This document shows positions 1 to 8,728 of a stretch of 59,640 bases of DNA, in pieces; the stretch's first letter is position 1; each line of letters begins with the position of its first letter. The DNA lies in NCBI RefSeq assembly GCF_002213425.1, contig NZ_NJGV01000015.1, forward strand, positions 1 to 59,640. Reading direction: 5' to 3'. This DNA comes from Herbaspirillum aquaticum (lineage in GTDB: Bacteria; Pseudomonadota; Gammaproteobacteria; Burkholderiales; Burkholderiaceae_D). The notes under the pieces were generated by a model that saw only the letters and a program-made list of their open reading frames with translations, did not search any database and was not told where the DNA came from. Both the position numbers and the translations under genes were made by a program.

Positions 1-121
1 TGTCCGCACGGTTCAGGCGAGGCGCGCCATGGCCATCCACGCCCGCCAGCGCACTCCCGCTGCACACGCCCTGCCCCGCTGCTGCTATCCTGCCCGATCC
101 GAATCCCGATTGATAAACAAC

Positions 122-604
122 ATGCGCCAATCTTCACTTTCCCGATTTTCCCGACTTTCCCGTTTCTTCATGCATGGCACCGTCGCCCTCCTGGCCGTCG
201 GCTGCCTGTCCACCGCCGGCGCGCAGACGCCGCAGGTGCGCAAGTTTGCCACCACCCAGCTCAACATCGGCATCCACCTGATCAAGGCTGAAGTGGCCCA
301 GACCGAGGCCGAGCGCGAGCAAGGCCTGATGTTCCGCGAAAAGATGGGCGACAACGAGGGCATGCTGTTCCTCTTCGGCCAGCCGGCCGGGGTCTGCATG
401 TGGATGAAAAATACGCTGATTCCGCTGTCGGTGGCCTTCATGGATGAAAAAGGCGTGATCATCAACATCGAGGAAATGAAGGAACAGACCCTGGATTCGC
501 ACTGTGCCAAACGTGCGGCGGTCTATGCGCTGGAGATGAACAAGGGCTGGTTCAAGCAGAAGAACATCAAACCCGGCACCAAGATTGAAGGCTTACCCCA
601 ATAA
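122..604 (+). CDS. DUF192 family secreted or membrane-anchored protein
   Basis: 160 residues if started at the ATG at 122. A longer frame opens at 29, but its first 31 residues look like untranslated sequence. An alternative ATG at 170 begins directly at the hydrophobic segment. The N-terminus is Arg/Ser-rich, then a hydrophobic stretch (GTVALLAVGCLSTAGA) ends at a likely signal-peptidase site before QTPQV. The rest is the compact DUF192 domain, recognised by EREQGLMFRE, GMLFLF, MWMKNT and PLSVAFMD. The biochemical function of DUF192 is not established. The gene stands alone, converges on rpsT and ends before a shared hairpin. Confidence 0.85.
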   Translation: MRQSSLSRFSRLSRFFMHGTVALLAVGCLSTAGAQTPQVRKFATTQLNIGIHLIKAEVAQTEAEREQGLMFREKMGDNEGMLFLFGQPAGVCMWMKNTLIPLSVAFMDEKGVIINIEEMKEQTLDSHCAKRAAVYALEMNKGWFKQKNIKPGTKIEGLPQ

Positions 605-686
605 GCCGTCCGGGCTGCGGCCTCTGGCTCCGGCCCGTTATCTGGCCATGACGCTGGGGAAGGCGGCAAAAAGCCGCCCCAAACGC

Positions 687-716
687 AAAAAACCGCTTGG
701 AATCAAGCGGTTTTCT
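687..716. terminator. bidirectional intrinsic terminator between DUF192 gene and rpsT
   Basis: A ten-base stem (AAACCGCTTG at 690-699, CAAGCGGTTT at 704-713) with a short GAAT-type loop. It is flanked by an A-run on the left and a T-rich tract on the right, so it can terminate transcription from both convergent genes. Confidence 0.8.
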
Positions 717-769
717 TGTACTGCAGCCTGAAGCGGGCCAGGCCGCGCTTCAGTTCAAGCCAGGAGCAA

Positions 770-1036
770 TTAAGCAGCCAGGGCCTTCAGGGCAGCAGCC
801 AGGCGGCTCTTGTGGCGAGCGGCCTTGTTCTTGTGAATGATCTTCTTGTCGGCGATGCTGTCGATGGTCGACACGGAAGATTGGAACACGGAGGTTGCTG
901 CAGCCTTGTCGCCGGCGGCGATGGCCTTGCGAACTGCCTTGATTGCGGTGCGCAGGGTCGAGCGCTGGCTCGAGTTGTGAGCGTTTTGCTTGACTGCTTG
1001 ACGAGCACGCTTACGTGCCTGTGCGGTATTTGCCAT
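770..1036 (-). CDS. rpsT: 30S ribosomal protein S20
   Basis: 88 residues, the normal S20 length. It begins [18 protein letters not shown] and is Lys/Arg/Ala-rich throughout ([16 protein letters not shown]), as expected for a helical 16S rRNA-binding protein of the small subunit. The open frame continues 20 codons upstream, but the family start is the ATG at 1036, preceded by an AGGAT-type ribosome-binding site. It is transcribed alone from a recognisable promoter at 1114-1142. In other bacteria S20 represses its own translation; no specific regulatory fold was resolved here. Confidence 0.97.
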   Translation of the reverse strand: MANTAQARKRARQAVKQNAHNSSQRSTLRTAIKAVRKAIAAGDKAAATSVFQSSVSTIDSIADKKIIHKNKAARHKSRLAAALKALAA

Positions 1037-1113
1037 GAAAATTATCCTAAATCGAGAGTCGTTTGCGCCGCAAACCCCGAGGACTCGCGATGCCAAATTC
1101 TGTAAAGCATCGG

Positions 1114-1142
1114 ATTATAACGAGATTCCCGTGACAAGGCAA
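1114..1142 (-). promoter_or_regulatory. sigma70-type promoter of rpsT
   Basis: On the minus strand TTGCCT (1142-1137) is followed after exactly 17 bases by a perfect TATAAT (1119-1114). The -10 lies about 78 bases upstream of the rpsT ATG, leaving a leader of roughly 70 nt. Confidence 0.75.
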
Positions 1143-1410
1143 TCAACTTGTCCGCTTCTGCTGTAAACACTGTGCCATCCGTTGCGATGCCACCGCACCG
1201 GCCCGGATTTCCGCAAGGAAATTCACGCCTGCTACCGAACCTGTAGCCACGACATCGGGTCTATCGCGCCGAGCAGCAGGGGCATGTCCTTTCCTTCATA
1301 TCGTCTCCGAAGGACCTGCATCCGGGGCCTGCCCCGCCCCTGTCGTGCTCCCGCACCAATCCTTGCCATTGCAGCAAAAGCACCGCTGCCCACCGCTATA
1401 ATGCCGCTCC
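1143..1410 (+). promoter_or_regulatory. intergenic region ahead of murJ with a -10 very close to the start codon
   Basis: No gene is visible here. A perfect TATAAT lies at 1397-1402, only 8 bases before the murJ ATG at 1411, which would put +1 at or next to the initiation codon. No good -35 at 16-18 bp spacing was found (TTGCCA at 1363-1368 is 28 bp away). No Shine-Dalgarno sequence precedes the ATG. A leaderless or near-leaderless transcript is one reading; a fortuitous TATAAT is the other. Confidence 0.4.
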
Positions 1411-2964
1411 ATGAATCTGCATAAAACCCTCGCCGCCATCTCCGGCATGACGATGCTCTCGCGCATCACCGGGCTGGCCCGGGAAATCCTGTTCGCCCGC
1501 GCCTTTGGCGCGTCCGCCTACACCGACGCCTTCAACATCGCCTTCCGCATCCCCAACCTGCTGCGCCGGCTCTTCGCCGAAGGCGCCTTTTCGCAGGCCT
1601 TCGTGCCCATCCTGGCTGAATACAAGAACCGCCGCGGCCTGGAGGAAACCAAGCACCTGGTCGACCACGTGGCCACGGCCCTGATGTGGGTCATGTTGAT
1701 CACCTGCGTGGCCGGCATCGCCGCCACCCCGTTCGTGGTCTATTTCATCGCCACCGGGCTGCAATACAACCCGGACGCCTTCAACGCCTCGGTGCTGATG
1801 ACCCGTATCATGTTCCCCTACATCGGCTTCATGGCCTTCGTGGCGCTGGCCGGCGGCATCCTCAATACCTGGAAGGAATTCAAGATCCCGGCGGTCACTT
1901 CGGTGCTGCTCAACATCTCCTTCATCGTGGCATCGCTCTTCGTGGCTCCCTTCATGGAACAGCCCATCTATGCGATGGCTTTCGCGGTGCTGGTGGGCGG
2001 CATCCTGCAGGTGGCCATCCAGGTGCCGGCGTTGATCAAGATCGGCATGCTGCCGCGCCTGTACTGGAACCCGCTGCTGGGCCTGCGCGACGATGGCGTC
2101 AAACGGGTGCTCAAGAAAATGGGGCCCGCCGTCTTTGCCGTCTCGGCCGCGCAGATCAGCCTGATGATCAATACCAATATCGCCTCTCGTCTTGAGCACG
2201 GCAGCGTTTCCTGGCTCAGCTATGCCGACCGCCTGATGGAATTCCCCACCGCCCTGCTGGGCGTGGCGCTGGGTACCATCCTGCTGCCCAGCTTGTCCAA
2301 CGCCCATGCCGCCGAAGACATGGAGGAATATTCCGCCCTGCTGGACTGGGGCCTGCGCCTGACCTTCATGCTGGCCATGCCCTCGGCCGTGGGGCTGGCC
2401 ACGCTCTCCGAGCCGCTCACGGCCACCCTGTTCCACTATGGCCGCTTCGATGCGCTGTCGGTGACCATGGTCGGCCACGCCCTGGTGGCCTATGGCGTGG
2501 GCCTGATCGGCTTGATCGTGGTGAAGATCCTGGCCCCCGGCTTCTATGCCAAGCAGGATATCCGCACCCCCGTCATCATCGCCGTGGGCGTGCTCATCGC
2601 CACCCAGCTCATGAACAGCGTCTTCGTGCCCATGTTCTCGCACGCCGGCCTGGCCTTGTCGATCGGCCTGGGGGCCTGCCTCAATGCCCTGTGCCTGTAC
2701 ATCGGCCTGCGCCGCCGCCAGATCTACGTTCCGCGTCCGGGCTGGGGCATGTTCCTGGTGCGCCTGACCGGCGCGCTGCTGGTGATGGCCGGTGTGGCGC
2801 TGTGGATTTCCGGCCACTTCGACTGGGTCGCCCTGCGCGCCCATCCGGTACTGCGCATCGGGGCGCTGCTGCTGGTGCTGGCTGTCTGTGCGGCGGCCTA
2901 TTTCGGCCCCTTGTTCGCGATGGGCTTCCGCCTGCGTGAATTCAAGCGCATCGCGCGCCGCTGA
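1411..2964 (+). CDS. murJ: lipid II flippase MurJ (MviN)
   Basis: 517 residues, typical for MurJ, the MOP-superfamily flippase that moves undecaprenyl-linked lipid II across the inner membrane for peptidoglycan synthesis. The N-terminus (GMTMLSRITGLAREILFARAFGAS, then DAFNIAFRIPNLLRRLFAEGAFSQAFVPI) is the family hallmark and includes the conserved arginines lining the central cavity. Alternating hydrophobic segments fit about 14 transmembrane helices. It is followed after about 100 bases by the SirB1-type gene on the same strand, so the two may be cotranscribed. The start is well supported by homology although no ribosome-binding site is visible. Confidence 0.96.
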   Translation: MNLHKTLAAISGMTMLSRITGLAREILFARAFGASAYTDAFNIAFRIPNLLRRLFAEGAFSQAFVPILAEYKNRRGLEETKHLVDHVATALMWVMLITCVAGIAATPFVVYFIATGLQYNPDAFNASVLMTRIMFPYIGFMAFVALAGGILNTWKEFKIPAVTSVLLNISFIVASLFVAPFMEQPIYAMAFAVLVGGILQVAIQVPALIKIGMLPRLYWNPLLGLRDDGVKRVLKKMGPAVFAVSAAQISLMINTNIASRLEHGSVSWLSYADRLMEFPTALLGVALGTILLPSLSNAHAAEDMEEYSALLDWGLRLTFMLAMPSAVGLATLSEPLTATLFHYGRFDALSVTMVGHALVAYGVGLIGLIVVKILAPGFYAKQDIRTPVIIAVGVLIATQLMNSVFVPMFSHAGLALSIGLGACLNALCLYIGLRRRQIYVPRPGWGMFLVRLTGALLVMAGVALWISGHFDWVALRAHPVLRIGALLLVLAVCAAAYFGPLFAMGFRLREFKRIARR

Positions 2965-3066
2965 GCCGCCTTGCAGGCCGCTTGAACACAAGCAACGAGC
3001 GGCCTGGAACAAGAAATTTCATTCCCTGTCCGGCAGACCTGACGCAGCGCGCAATATTTTGATAGC

Positions 3067-3924
3067 ATGGGTGACATGACGCTCACCTCCCTCGACTATT
3101 TTGCTTCGCTGGTGCGCCAGGACGATTCGATTCCACTGTTCGAATCTGCCTTGACGCTGGGACAGGATTTTTATCCGGAAATGGATTTTGCCGAGGAAGA
3201 GATGGCGCTCGACACCCTGGCCGCCAAGCTCAAGCAGCGCCTCCCATCGGATGCCTCGCAGATCCAGAAGCTGCGCATGCTGAACCATTTCTTCTTCCAG
3301 GAAATGGCCTTCGCCGGCAACGTCAACAATTACTACGATCCCGACAACAGCTACATCCACCGCGTCATCTCGACGCGGCGCGGCATCCCGATCTCGCTGG
3401 CGGTGGTCTATATCGAACTGGCCCAGCACATCGGCCTGGAAATGAAGGGGGTTTCCTTCCCGGGTCACTTCCTGATGAAGCTGTCGGTGCAATCCGGTGA
3501 AATCGTGCTCGATCCCATGAATGGCGCAAGCCTGTCGCGACAGGAACTGGAAGAGCGGCTGGAACCCTATCTGGCCCATCAGCCCGAGGAAGATTTCGGT
3601 GATGAACTGCCGCTGGCAGCCTACCTGCGCGCGGCCCATCCGCGCGAGATCCTGGCGCGCATGCTGCGCAACCTCAAGGCCATCTTCATGGAAAGCCAGC
3701 GTTGGCAACAAGTGCTGGATGTGCAGGAGAGACTGGTGATCCTGCTGCCCGAGGAAATCACCGAGAAGCGCGACCGTGGCCTGGCCTACGCCAACCTCGG
3801 CCAGGCGCAGGCGGCGCTGGAAGACCTGGAAGCCTACCTGGCCCTGCGTCCCCATGCCGAGGACGCGCCCAACCTGCGCGAGATGCTGCCCGACCTGCGC
3901 GAAGCACTGCGCAAGCCGAGCTGA
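3067..3924 (+). CDS. SirB1/YchA-type transglutaminase-like protein with TPR-like tail
   Basis: 285 residues from the ATG at 3067; an in-frame ATG at 3076 (MTLTSLDYF) is equally plausible and neither has a strong ribosome-binding site. The central part (NYYDPDNSYIHRVISTRRGIPISLAVVYIELAQHIGLEMKGVSFPGHFLMKL) is the SirB1 N-terminal transglutaminase-like fold. The classical catalytic Cys position is not evident. The C-terminal 90 residues are helical and repeat-like (ERLVILLPEEITEKRDRGLAYANLGQ, then ALEDLEAYLALRP), resembling two tetratricopeptide units. The cellular role is not established; the protein is cytoplasmic by appearance. It converges on uup with a 15-base gap. Confidence 0.85.
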   Translation: MGDMTLTSLDYFASLVRQDDSIPLFESALTLGQDFYPEMDFAEEEMALDTLAAKLKQRLPSDASQIQKLRMLNHFFFQEMAFAGNVNNYYDPDNSYIHRVISTRRGIPISLAVVYIELAQHIGLEMKGVSFPGHFLMKLSVQSGEIVLDPMNGASLSRQELEERLEPYLAHQPEEDFGDELPLAAYLRAAHPREILARMLRNLKAIFMESQRWQQVLDVQERLVILLPEEITEKRDRGLAYANLGQAQAALEDLEAYLALRPHAEDAPNLREMLPDLREALRKPS

Positions 3925-3939
3925 ACAGCCCGCACGGGC

Positions 3940-5862
3940 TTACTGCTTGCCTTCGATTTCTTCCCAACGCTCCAGGCTCACCAGCAGTTCTTCGTCGATC
4001 TCGGCGAAGCGCTGGTTCAGCTTGACGGCTTCATCGGCCCCCTTCTTGTAGAGGTCCGGATCGGCCAGTTTTGCCGACAATTCCTTCTGCTCCGCTTCCA
4101 GCGCGGCGATGCGCTTGGGCAGTTCTTCCAGCTCGCGCTGTTCCTTGTAGCTCAGCTTCTTCTTGGCCGGTGCAGGGGCAGCGGCCGGGGCGGCCATGGT
4201 CGATTCGGCCTTGACCTCGTTCTTGTCGGCCGCCTTGGCTGCCGCCTTGGAGGAGGTGGCAGACTGGGCCGGACGCTGGCGCTCCCAGTCGGAGTAACCG
4301 CCCACGTATTCACGCCAGACGCCATTGCCTTCGGAGGCGATCACCTGCGTGACCACGTTGTCCAGGAACATGCGGTCGTGGCTGACCAGGAAGACGGTCC
4401 CTTCGTACTCTTCCAGCAGTTCTTCCAGCAGTTCGAGGGTATCGATATCCAAGTCGTTGGTCGGTTCGTCCAGCACCAGCACGTTGGCCGGCTTGGCGAA
4501 CAGGCGCGCCAGCAGCAGGCGGTTGCGTTCGCCACCGGAAAGCGTGCGCACCGGCGAACGGGCGCGTTCGGGGGCAAACAGGAAGTCCGACAGGTAGGTC
4601 ATCACGTGCTTGCGCTGGCCGTTGACTTCCACCCAGTCGCTGCCCGGCGCGATGGTATCGGCCAGGGTGGTTTCTTCATTCAACTGCGCGCGCATCTGGT
4701 CGAAATACGCGACCTGCATCTTGGTGCCCTGCTTGACGGTGCCGCTGTCGGGCGCTTCCTCGCCCAGGATCAGCTTGAGCAAGGTGGTCTTGCCGGCGCC
4801 GTTCTGGCCGATCAGGCCGACCTTGTCGCCGCGCATGAGGATGCTGCTGAAGTCGCGCACGATGGTCTTGGGGCCGTAGGCCTTGTTGACGTTTTCCAGT
4901 TCCGCCACGATCTTGCCGGAACGTTCACCCGTCCCCACTTCGAGCTTGACCTGACCCTGGCGCTCGCGGCGCTCGCTGCGTTGCACGCGCAGCGCCTCCA
5001 GTCGGCGCACGCGACCTTCGTCGCGGGTGCGGCGGGCCTGCACGCCCTTGCGGATCCAGACTTCTTCCTGCGCCAGGAATTTGTCGAACTTGGCGTTTTC
5101 CACTTCCTCATTGGCCAGCAGCTCGGCCTTGCGGGCCTGGTAGGTGGTGAAGTTGCCGGGGAAGGAAAGAATCTTGCCGCGATCCAGTTCGATGATGCGG
5201 GTGGAGACGTTGTCCAGGAAGCTGCGATCGTGGGTGATGAAGAGGATGCTGCCCTTGAAGTCGCGCAGCAGGCCTTCCAGCCACAGGATGGAGCCGAAGT
5301 CGAGGTGGTTGGTCGGTTCGTCCAGCAGCAGCACGTCGGGGTTGCCCACCAGCCCGCAGGCCAGCGCCACGCGCTTCTTCATGCCGCCGGAGAGCTCGCC
5401 GATGCGGGCCTCGCGGTTCAGGTTCAGCTTGTCCAGGGTAGTCTCGACCTTGTTGCCGATGGACCAGGCATCGGCCGCATCCAGCACGGTCTGGATCTGG
5501 TGCATGCGCTCCAGCAGGGCGTCGTCATTGTCGCCGCCGAACTGGCCGGTGATGGCTTCGTATTCGGCCAAGAGCGCCGGCAGCTCGCCCAGGCCGGAGG
5601 CCACGGCGTCGAAGACCGTCATCTCTTCCGGGAAATGCGGTTCCTGGTCGACGTAGGCGATCTTCAGGTTCTGCTGCATCACCAGCAGGCCATCATCCAG
5701 CTTGGAGCGGCCGGCGATGATCTTCAGCAGCGAGGATTTGCCGGTGCCGTTGCGGCCGATCAGGCCGATGCGTTCGCCGGTCTCCAGCGAGAATTCGGCG
5801 TGATCCAGGAGGGCGACGTGGCCGAAGGCCAGTTGTGCGTCGGAGAGGGAAATGACTGCCAT
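3940..5862 (-). CDS. uup: ABC-F family ATPase, Uup type
   Basis: 640 residues, matching the length of E. coli Uup. Two ABC domains lie in one chain without transmembrane segments: Walker A GRNGTGKS (residues 36-43) with signature LSGGMKKRVALA and Walker B VLLLDEPTNHLD, then a second Walker A GQNGAGKT with LSGGERNRLLLA and VLVLDEPTNDLD. The linker between the two domains is charged (RRTRDEGRVRRLEALR). The last 80 residues form the coiled coil that separates Uup from other ABC-F members (KEQRELEELPKRIAALEAEQKEL). ABC-F proteins act on ribosomes, and Uup has also been linked to genome stability and branched DNA. The gene is monocistronic and divergent from the penicillin-binding protein gene. 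Confidence 0.94.
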   Translation of the reverse strand: MAVISLSDAQLAFGHVALLDHAEFSLETGERIGLIGRNGTGKSSLLKIIAGRSKLDDGLLVMQQNLKIAYVDQEPHFPEEMTVFDAVASGLGELPALLAEYEAITGQFGGDNDDALLERMHQIQTVLDAADAWSIGNKVETTLDKLNLNREARIGELSGGMKKRVALACGLVGNPDVLLLDEPTNHLDFGSILWLEGLLRDFKGSILFITHDRSFLDNVSTRIIELDRGKILSFPGNFTTYQARKAELLANEEVENAKFDKFLAQEEVWIRKGVQARRTRDEGRVRRLEALRVQRSERRERQGQVKLEVGTGERSGKIVAELENVNKAYGPKTIVRDFSSILMRGDKVGLIGQNGAGKTTLLKLILGEEAPDSGTVKQGTKMQVAYFDQMRAQLNEETTLADTIAPGSDWVEVNGQRKHVMTYLSDFLFAPERARSPVRTLSGGERNRLLLARLFAKPANVLVLDEPTNDLDIDTLELLEELLEEYEGTVFLVSHDRMFLDNVVTQVIASEGNGVWREYVGGYSDWERQRPAQSATSSKAAAKAADKNEVKAESTMAAPAAAPAPAKKKLSYKEQRELEELPKRIAALEAEQKELSAKLADPDLYKKGADEAVKLNQRFAEIDEELLVSLERWEEIEGKQ

Positions 5863-6189
5863 AGCGTGCGTGATCTGCGTGAATGCGTCGGCCCAAGCCG
5901 CGCAGGATGAATGCGAAAGGCGCTTGATGCAGGAAAAAGCGCGAGAGCGGCATTGTACCGACTGCGCCGCACAAATGCTGGTTTAACGCGCCCACCGCCG
6001 CCTTCCGATAGCCCGAAACTGTCCCGGCTTGCACTTTGGCAACGGGAATGATGAAAAATAACGACAAAAGCTCGACATTCCTCGTCGTGCGGGAGCCATG
6101 TTACAACTGGTTAAGCATTGGCCGTGCCCCGCCCCCCGGCCCGGCGGTGCGATGCGGTAAGATAGCGCATTCCGATTCCCGCTCATCCC
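5863..6189. promoter_or_regulatory. divergent intergenic region uup / mrcA
   Basis: 327 bases between divergent starts. On the minus strand a TACAAT (5957-5952) could be the uup -10, without a good -35. On the plus strand TAAGAT near 6159 could be the -10 for the penicillin-binding protein. No RNA gene or further ORF was seen. Confidence 0.3.
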
Positions 6190-8664
6190 ATGCCTTTTTC
6201 CTCTTTGCCGGACCTGCGCCGCCAGCGCGGCTTCCTCAATCCCAACATCGCCAAGTTCATCGGTCTTTCCATCCTCGGCCTGGGTGTCGCCGGTGCCCTG
6301 CTGGTGGTGTATGCACTGATCTTCATCAATCCGCGGCTCCCCTCACTGGACCTGATCACCGATTACCGGCCCAAGGTACCGCTGCGCATCTGGTCCGAGG
6401 ACAAGGTCCTGCTCGGTGAATTTGGTGAAGAAAAGCGCAGCCTGGTCAAACTGGAAGACATCCCGGCCGACATGAAGAATGCCGTGCTGGCCATCGAGGA
6501 CTATCGCTTCTACGAGCACGGCGGCATCGACTGGATCGGCATCGCCCGCGCACTGGCCACCGACGTGCTGCGCGGCAGTGCCTCCCAGGGCGCCAGCACC
6601 ATCACCATGCAGGTGGCGCGCAACGTCTTCCTGACCAAGGAAAAAACCTTCTCCCGCAAGCTCTATGAAGTGCTGCTGGCCAACAAGATCGAACATGCAC
6701 TGACCAAGGACCAGATCCTGGAGGTCTACATGAACCAGATCTACCTGGGCCAGCGCGCCTTCGGCTTCGCCGCCGCGGCCCGCACCTACTTCGGCAAGGA
6801 CCTCAAGGACATCTCCCTGGCCGAAGCCGCCATGCTGGCCGGCCTGCCCAAGGCGCCCTCGGCCTACAACCCCATCGTCAACCCCAAGCGTGCGCATATC
6901 CGCCAGCAATACATCCTGCAGCGCATGATGGAGGTGGGTTTCATCACCAAGGCGCAATATGAAAAGGCCGCCAAGGAAGAACTGAAGGTACGCGCCCCGG
7001 GCAGCCAGTACAGCATTCACGCCGAATACGTGAACGAAATGGTGCGCCAGATGGTGTACGCCCAGTACAAGGAAGACACCTACACCCAAGGCTTCAACGT
7101 CTACACCACCGTCAATGCGGCCGACCAGCAGGCAGCCTACCAGGCCGTGCGCAAGGGCGTGATGGATTACGACCGCCGCCACGGCTATCGCGGCCCGGAA
7201 GAAACCATCGAACTGCCGGCCAATGCCGAAGACCGCGCCTCGGCCATCGACGACGTCATGGACGACCACCCCGACAACGACGACATCCTGGCCGCCGTGG
7301 TGGTGGCCGCCAGCCCCAAGCAGATCGATGCGGTGCTGCGCAGCGGCGACAAGATCAGCATCAAGGGCGAAGCCCTGCGCTTCGTGGCATCGGCCCTGTC
7401 GGAGAAGGCCAAGAAGGAGATCCGCATCGCGCCCGGTGCCCTGATCCGCGTGATGCAGGATGCCAAGCAGAACTGGCAGGTGGTACAACTGCCGCAGGTG
7501 GAAGCGGCGCTGGTCTCGGTGGTGCCGCAGGATGGTGCCATCCGCGCCCTGGTCGGTGGCTTCGACTTCACCCAGAACAATTTCAACCACGTCACGCAAG
7601 CCTGGCGCCAGCCGGGTTCGACCTTCAAGCCCTTCATCTATTCGGCTGCATTGGAGAAGGGTTTTGCACCGGCCTCCATCGTCAACGATGCCCCGGTTTC
7701 CTATCCGGCCGGCCCCGGCCAGCCGAACTGGGAACCCAAGGATGACGAAACCCCGGCCGGCCCCATCACGGTACGCACTGCCCTGCAGAAGTCGGTGAAC
7801 CTGGTGGCCATCCGCACGCTGGACTATATCGGCGTCCCTTACGCCAAGGACTTCATCACCGGCACCTATGGTTTCGATGCCGACAAGGTCCCGCCCTACC
7901 TGCCCATGGCACTGGGTGCGGGCCAGACCAATCCGCTGCAGCTCTCGGCGGCCTACTCGGTGTTTGCCAACGGCGGCTACAAGATCCAGCCCTACCTGAT
8001 CTCGCAGATCACCGATGCACGCGGCAAGGTGCTGTCCAAGGCGGAACCGCTGATCGTGGGCAATGGCGCACCGCGCGTCGTCTCGGAGCGCAACAGCTAC
8101 ATGATGACCAGCATGCTCAAGGCGGTGGCCCAGGGCGGTACCGGCGCGCGCAGCAACAGCATCGGCCGCACCGACCTGGCCGGCAAGACCGGTACCACCA
8201 ATGACGCCGTCGATGGTTGGTTCGCCGGCTACCAGCGTACCCTGGCCACCGTGGCCTGGATGGGCTATGACCAGCCCAAGAGCCTGGGCAGCAAGGAATT
8301 CGGTGCACAGCTGGCGCTGCCGATCTGGGTCGACTACATGGCCAAGGCACTCAAGGGTGTGCCGCAGTTCGACCTGCCGGTACCGGAGGGCATCCGCTTC
8401 ATCGATGGCGAGCCCTACTACGACAACTTCACTCCCAACAACGGCCTGGTGACCAATGTGGGCGTGACCGTAGTGGATGCGATCTCGAACTTCTTCGGCT
8501 GGACACCCAGCCAGTCCCCGGCCGCACCGGGCAGTACGCCAGCGGCGCCGAACGTACCGGGCACGTCGCAGGGGACGCCGGGGGCAGCGCCTGGCGGCGC
8601 TGCAAACCGGCCGCAAAATGAGAACGCCCGACGCTTCCTGGACAATACCAACCAGGGACATTGA
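6190..8664 (+). CDS. mrcA: penicillin-binding protein 1A (bifunctional glycosyltransferase/transpeptidase)
   Basis: 824 residues, close to the E. coli PBP1A length. A short cytoplasmic tail is followed by one membrane helix at about residues 23-47. The GT51 glycosyltransferase domain carries AIEDYRFYEHGGID with catalytic Glu103, plus GASTITMQVARN and KILEVYMNQIYLG-type motifs. The transpeptidase domain has SxxK at Ser477 (PGSTFKPF), the SVN motif (KSVNLVAIR) and KTG at Lys666 (LAGKTGTTNDA). An OB-like insert lies between the two domains, as in PBP1A. The tail is Pro/Gly/Ala-rich and low in complexity. It polymerises lipid II and cross-links peptides in the periplasm, downstream of MurJ's reaction. 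Often called ponA in beta-proteobacteria. Confidence 0.95.
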   Translation: MPFSSLPDLRRQRGFLNPNIAKFIGLSILGLGVAGALLVVYALIFINPRLPSLDLITDYRPKVPLRIWSEDKVLLGEFGEEKRSLVKLEDIPADMKNAVLAIEDYRFYEHGGIDWIGIARALATDVLRGSASQGASTITMQVARNVFLTKEKTFSRKLYEVLLANKIEHALTKDQILEVYMNQIYLGQRAFGFAAAARTYFGKDLKDISLAEAAMLAGLPKAPSAYNPIVNPKRAHIRQQYILQRMMEVGFITKAQYEKAAKEELKVRAPGSQYSIHAEYVNEMVRQMVYAQYKEDTYTQGFNVYTTVNAADQQAAYQAVRKGVMDYDRRHGYRGPEETIELPANAEDRASAIDDVMDDHPDNDDILAAVVVAASPKQIDAVLRSGDKISIKGEALRFVASALSEKAKKEIRIAPGALIRVMQDAKQNWQVVQLPQVEAALVSVVPQDGAIRALVGGFDFTQNNFNHVTQAWRQPGSTFKPFIYSAALEKGFAPASIVNDAPVSYPAGPGQPNWEPKDDETPAGPITVRTALQKSVNLVAIRTLDYIGVPYAKDFITGTYGFDADKVPPYLPMALGAGQTNPLQLSAAYSVFANGGYKIQPYLISQITDARGKVLSKAEPLIVGNGAPRVVSERNSYMMTSMLKAVAQGGTGARSNSIGRTDLAGKTGTTNDAVDGWFAGYQRTLATVAWMGYDQPKSLGSKEFGAQLALPIWVDYMAKALKGVPQFDLPVPEGIRFIDGEPYYDNFTPNNGLVTNVGVTVVDAISNFFGWTPSQSPAAPGSTPAAPNVPGTSQGTPGAAPGGAANRPQNENARRFLDNTNQGH

Positions 8665-8683
8665 GGCCACGCCAGCAGCAGCA

Positions 8684-8725
8684 CAAAAAAAACGGGCACT
8701 TCCGAAGAAGTGCCCGTTTCCTTTT
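8684..8725 (+). terminator. intrinsic terminator after mrcA, also facing the tRNA
   Basis: A ten-base perfect stem (ACGGGCACTT at 8692-8701, AAGTGCCCGT at 8708-8717) preceded by an A-run and followed by TTCCTTTTG. The tRNA-Arg gene on the other strand ends at 8729, so its transcript would also run into this hairpin. Confidence 0.8.
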
Positions 8726-8728
8726 GTC

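Noticed and set aside
1363..1402. TTGCCA and TATAAT upstream of murJ as a full sigma70 promoter
   Set aside because: The spacing is 28 bases, outside the functional range.
6343..8670. 775-codon minus-strand frame opposite mrcA
   Set aside because: Antisense shadow; GT51 and transpeptidase motifs are all on the plus strand.
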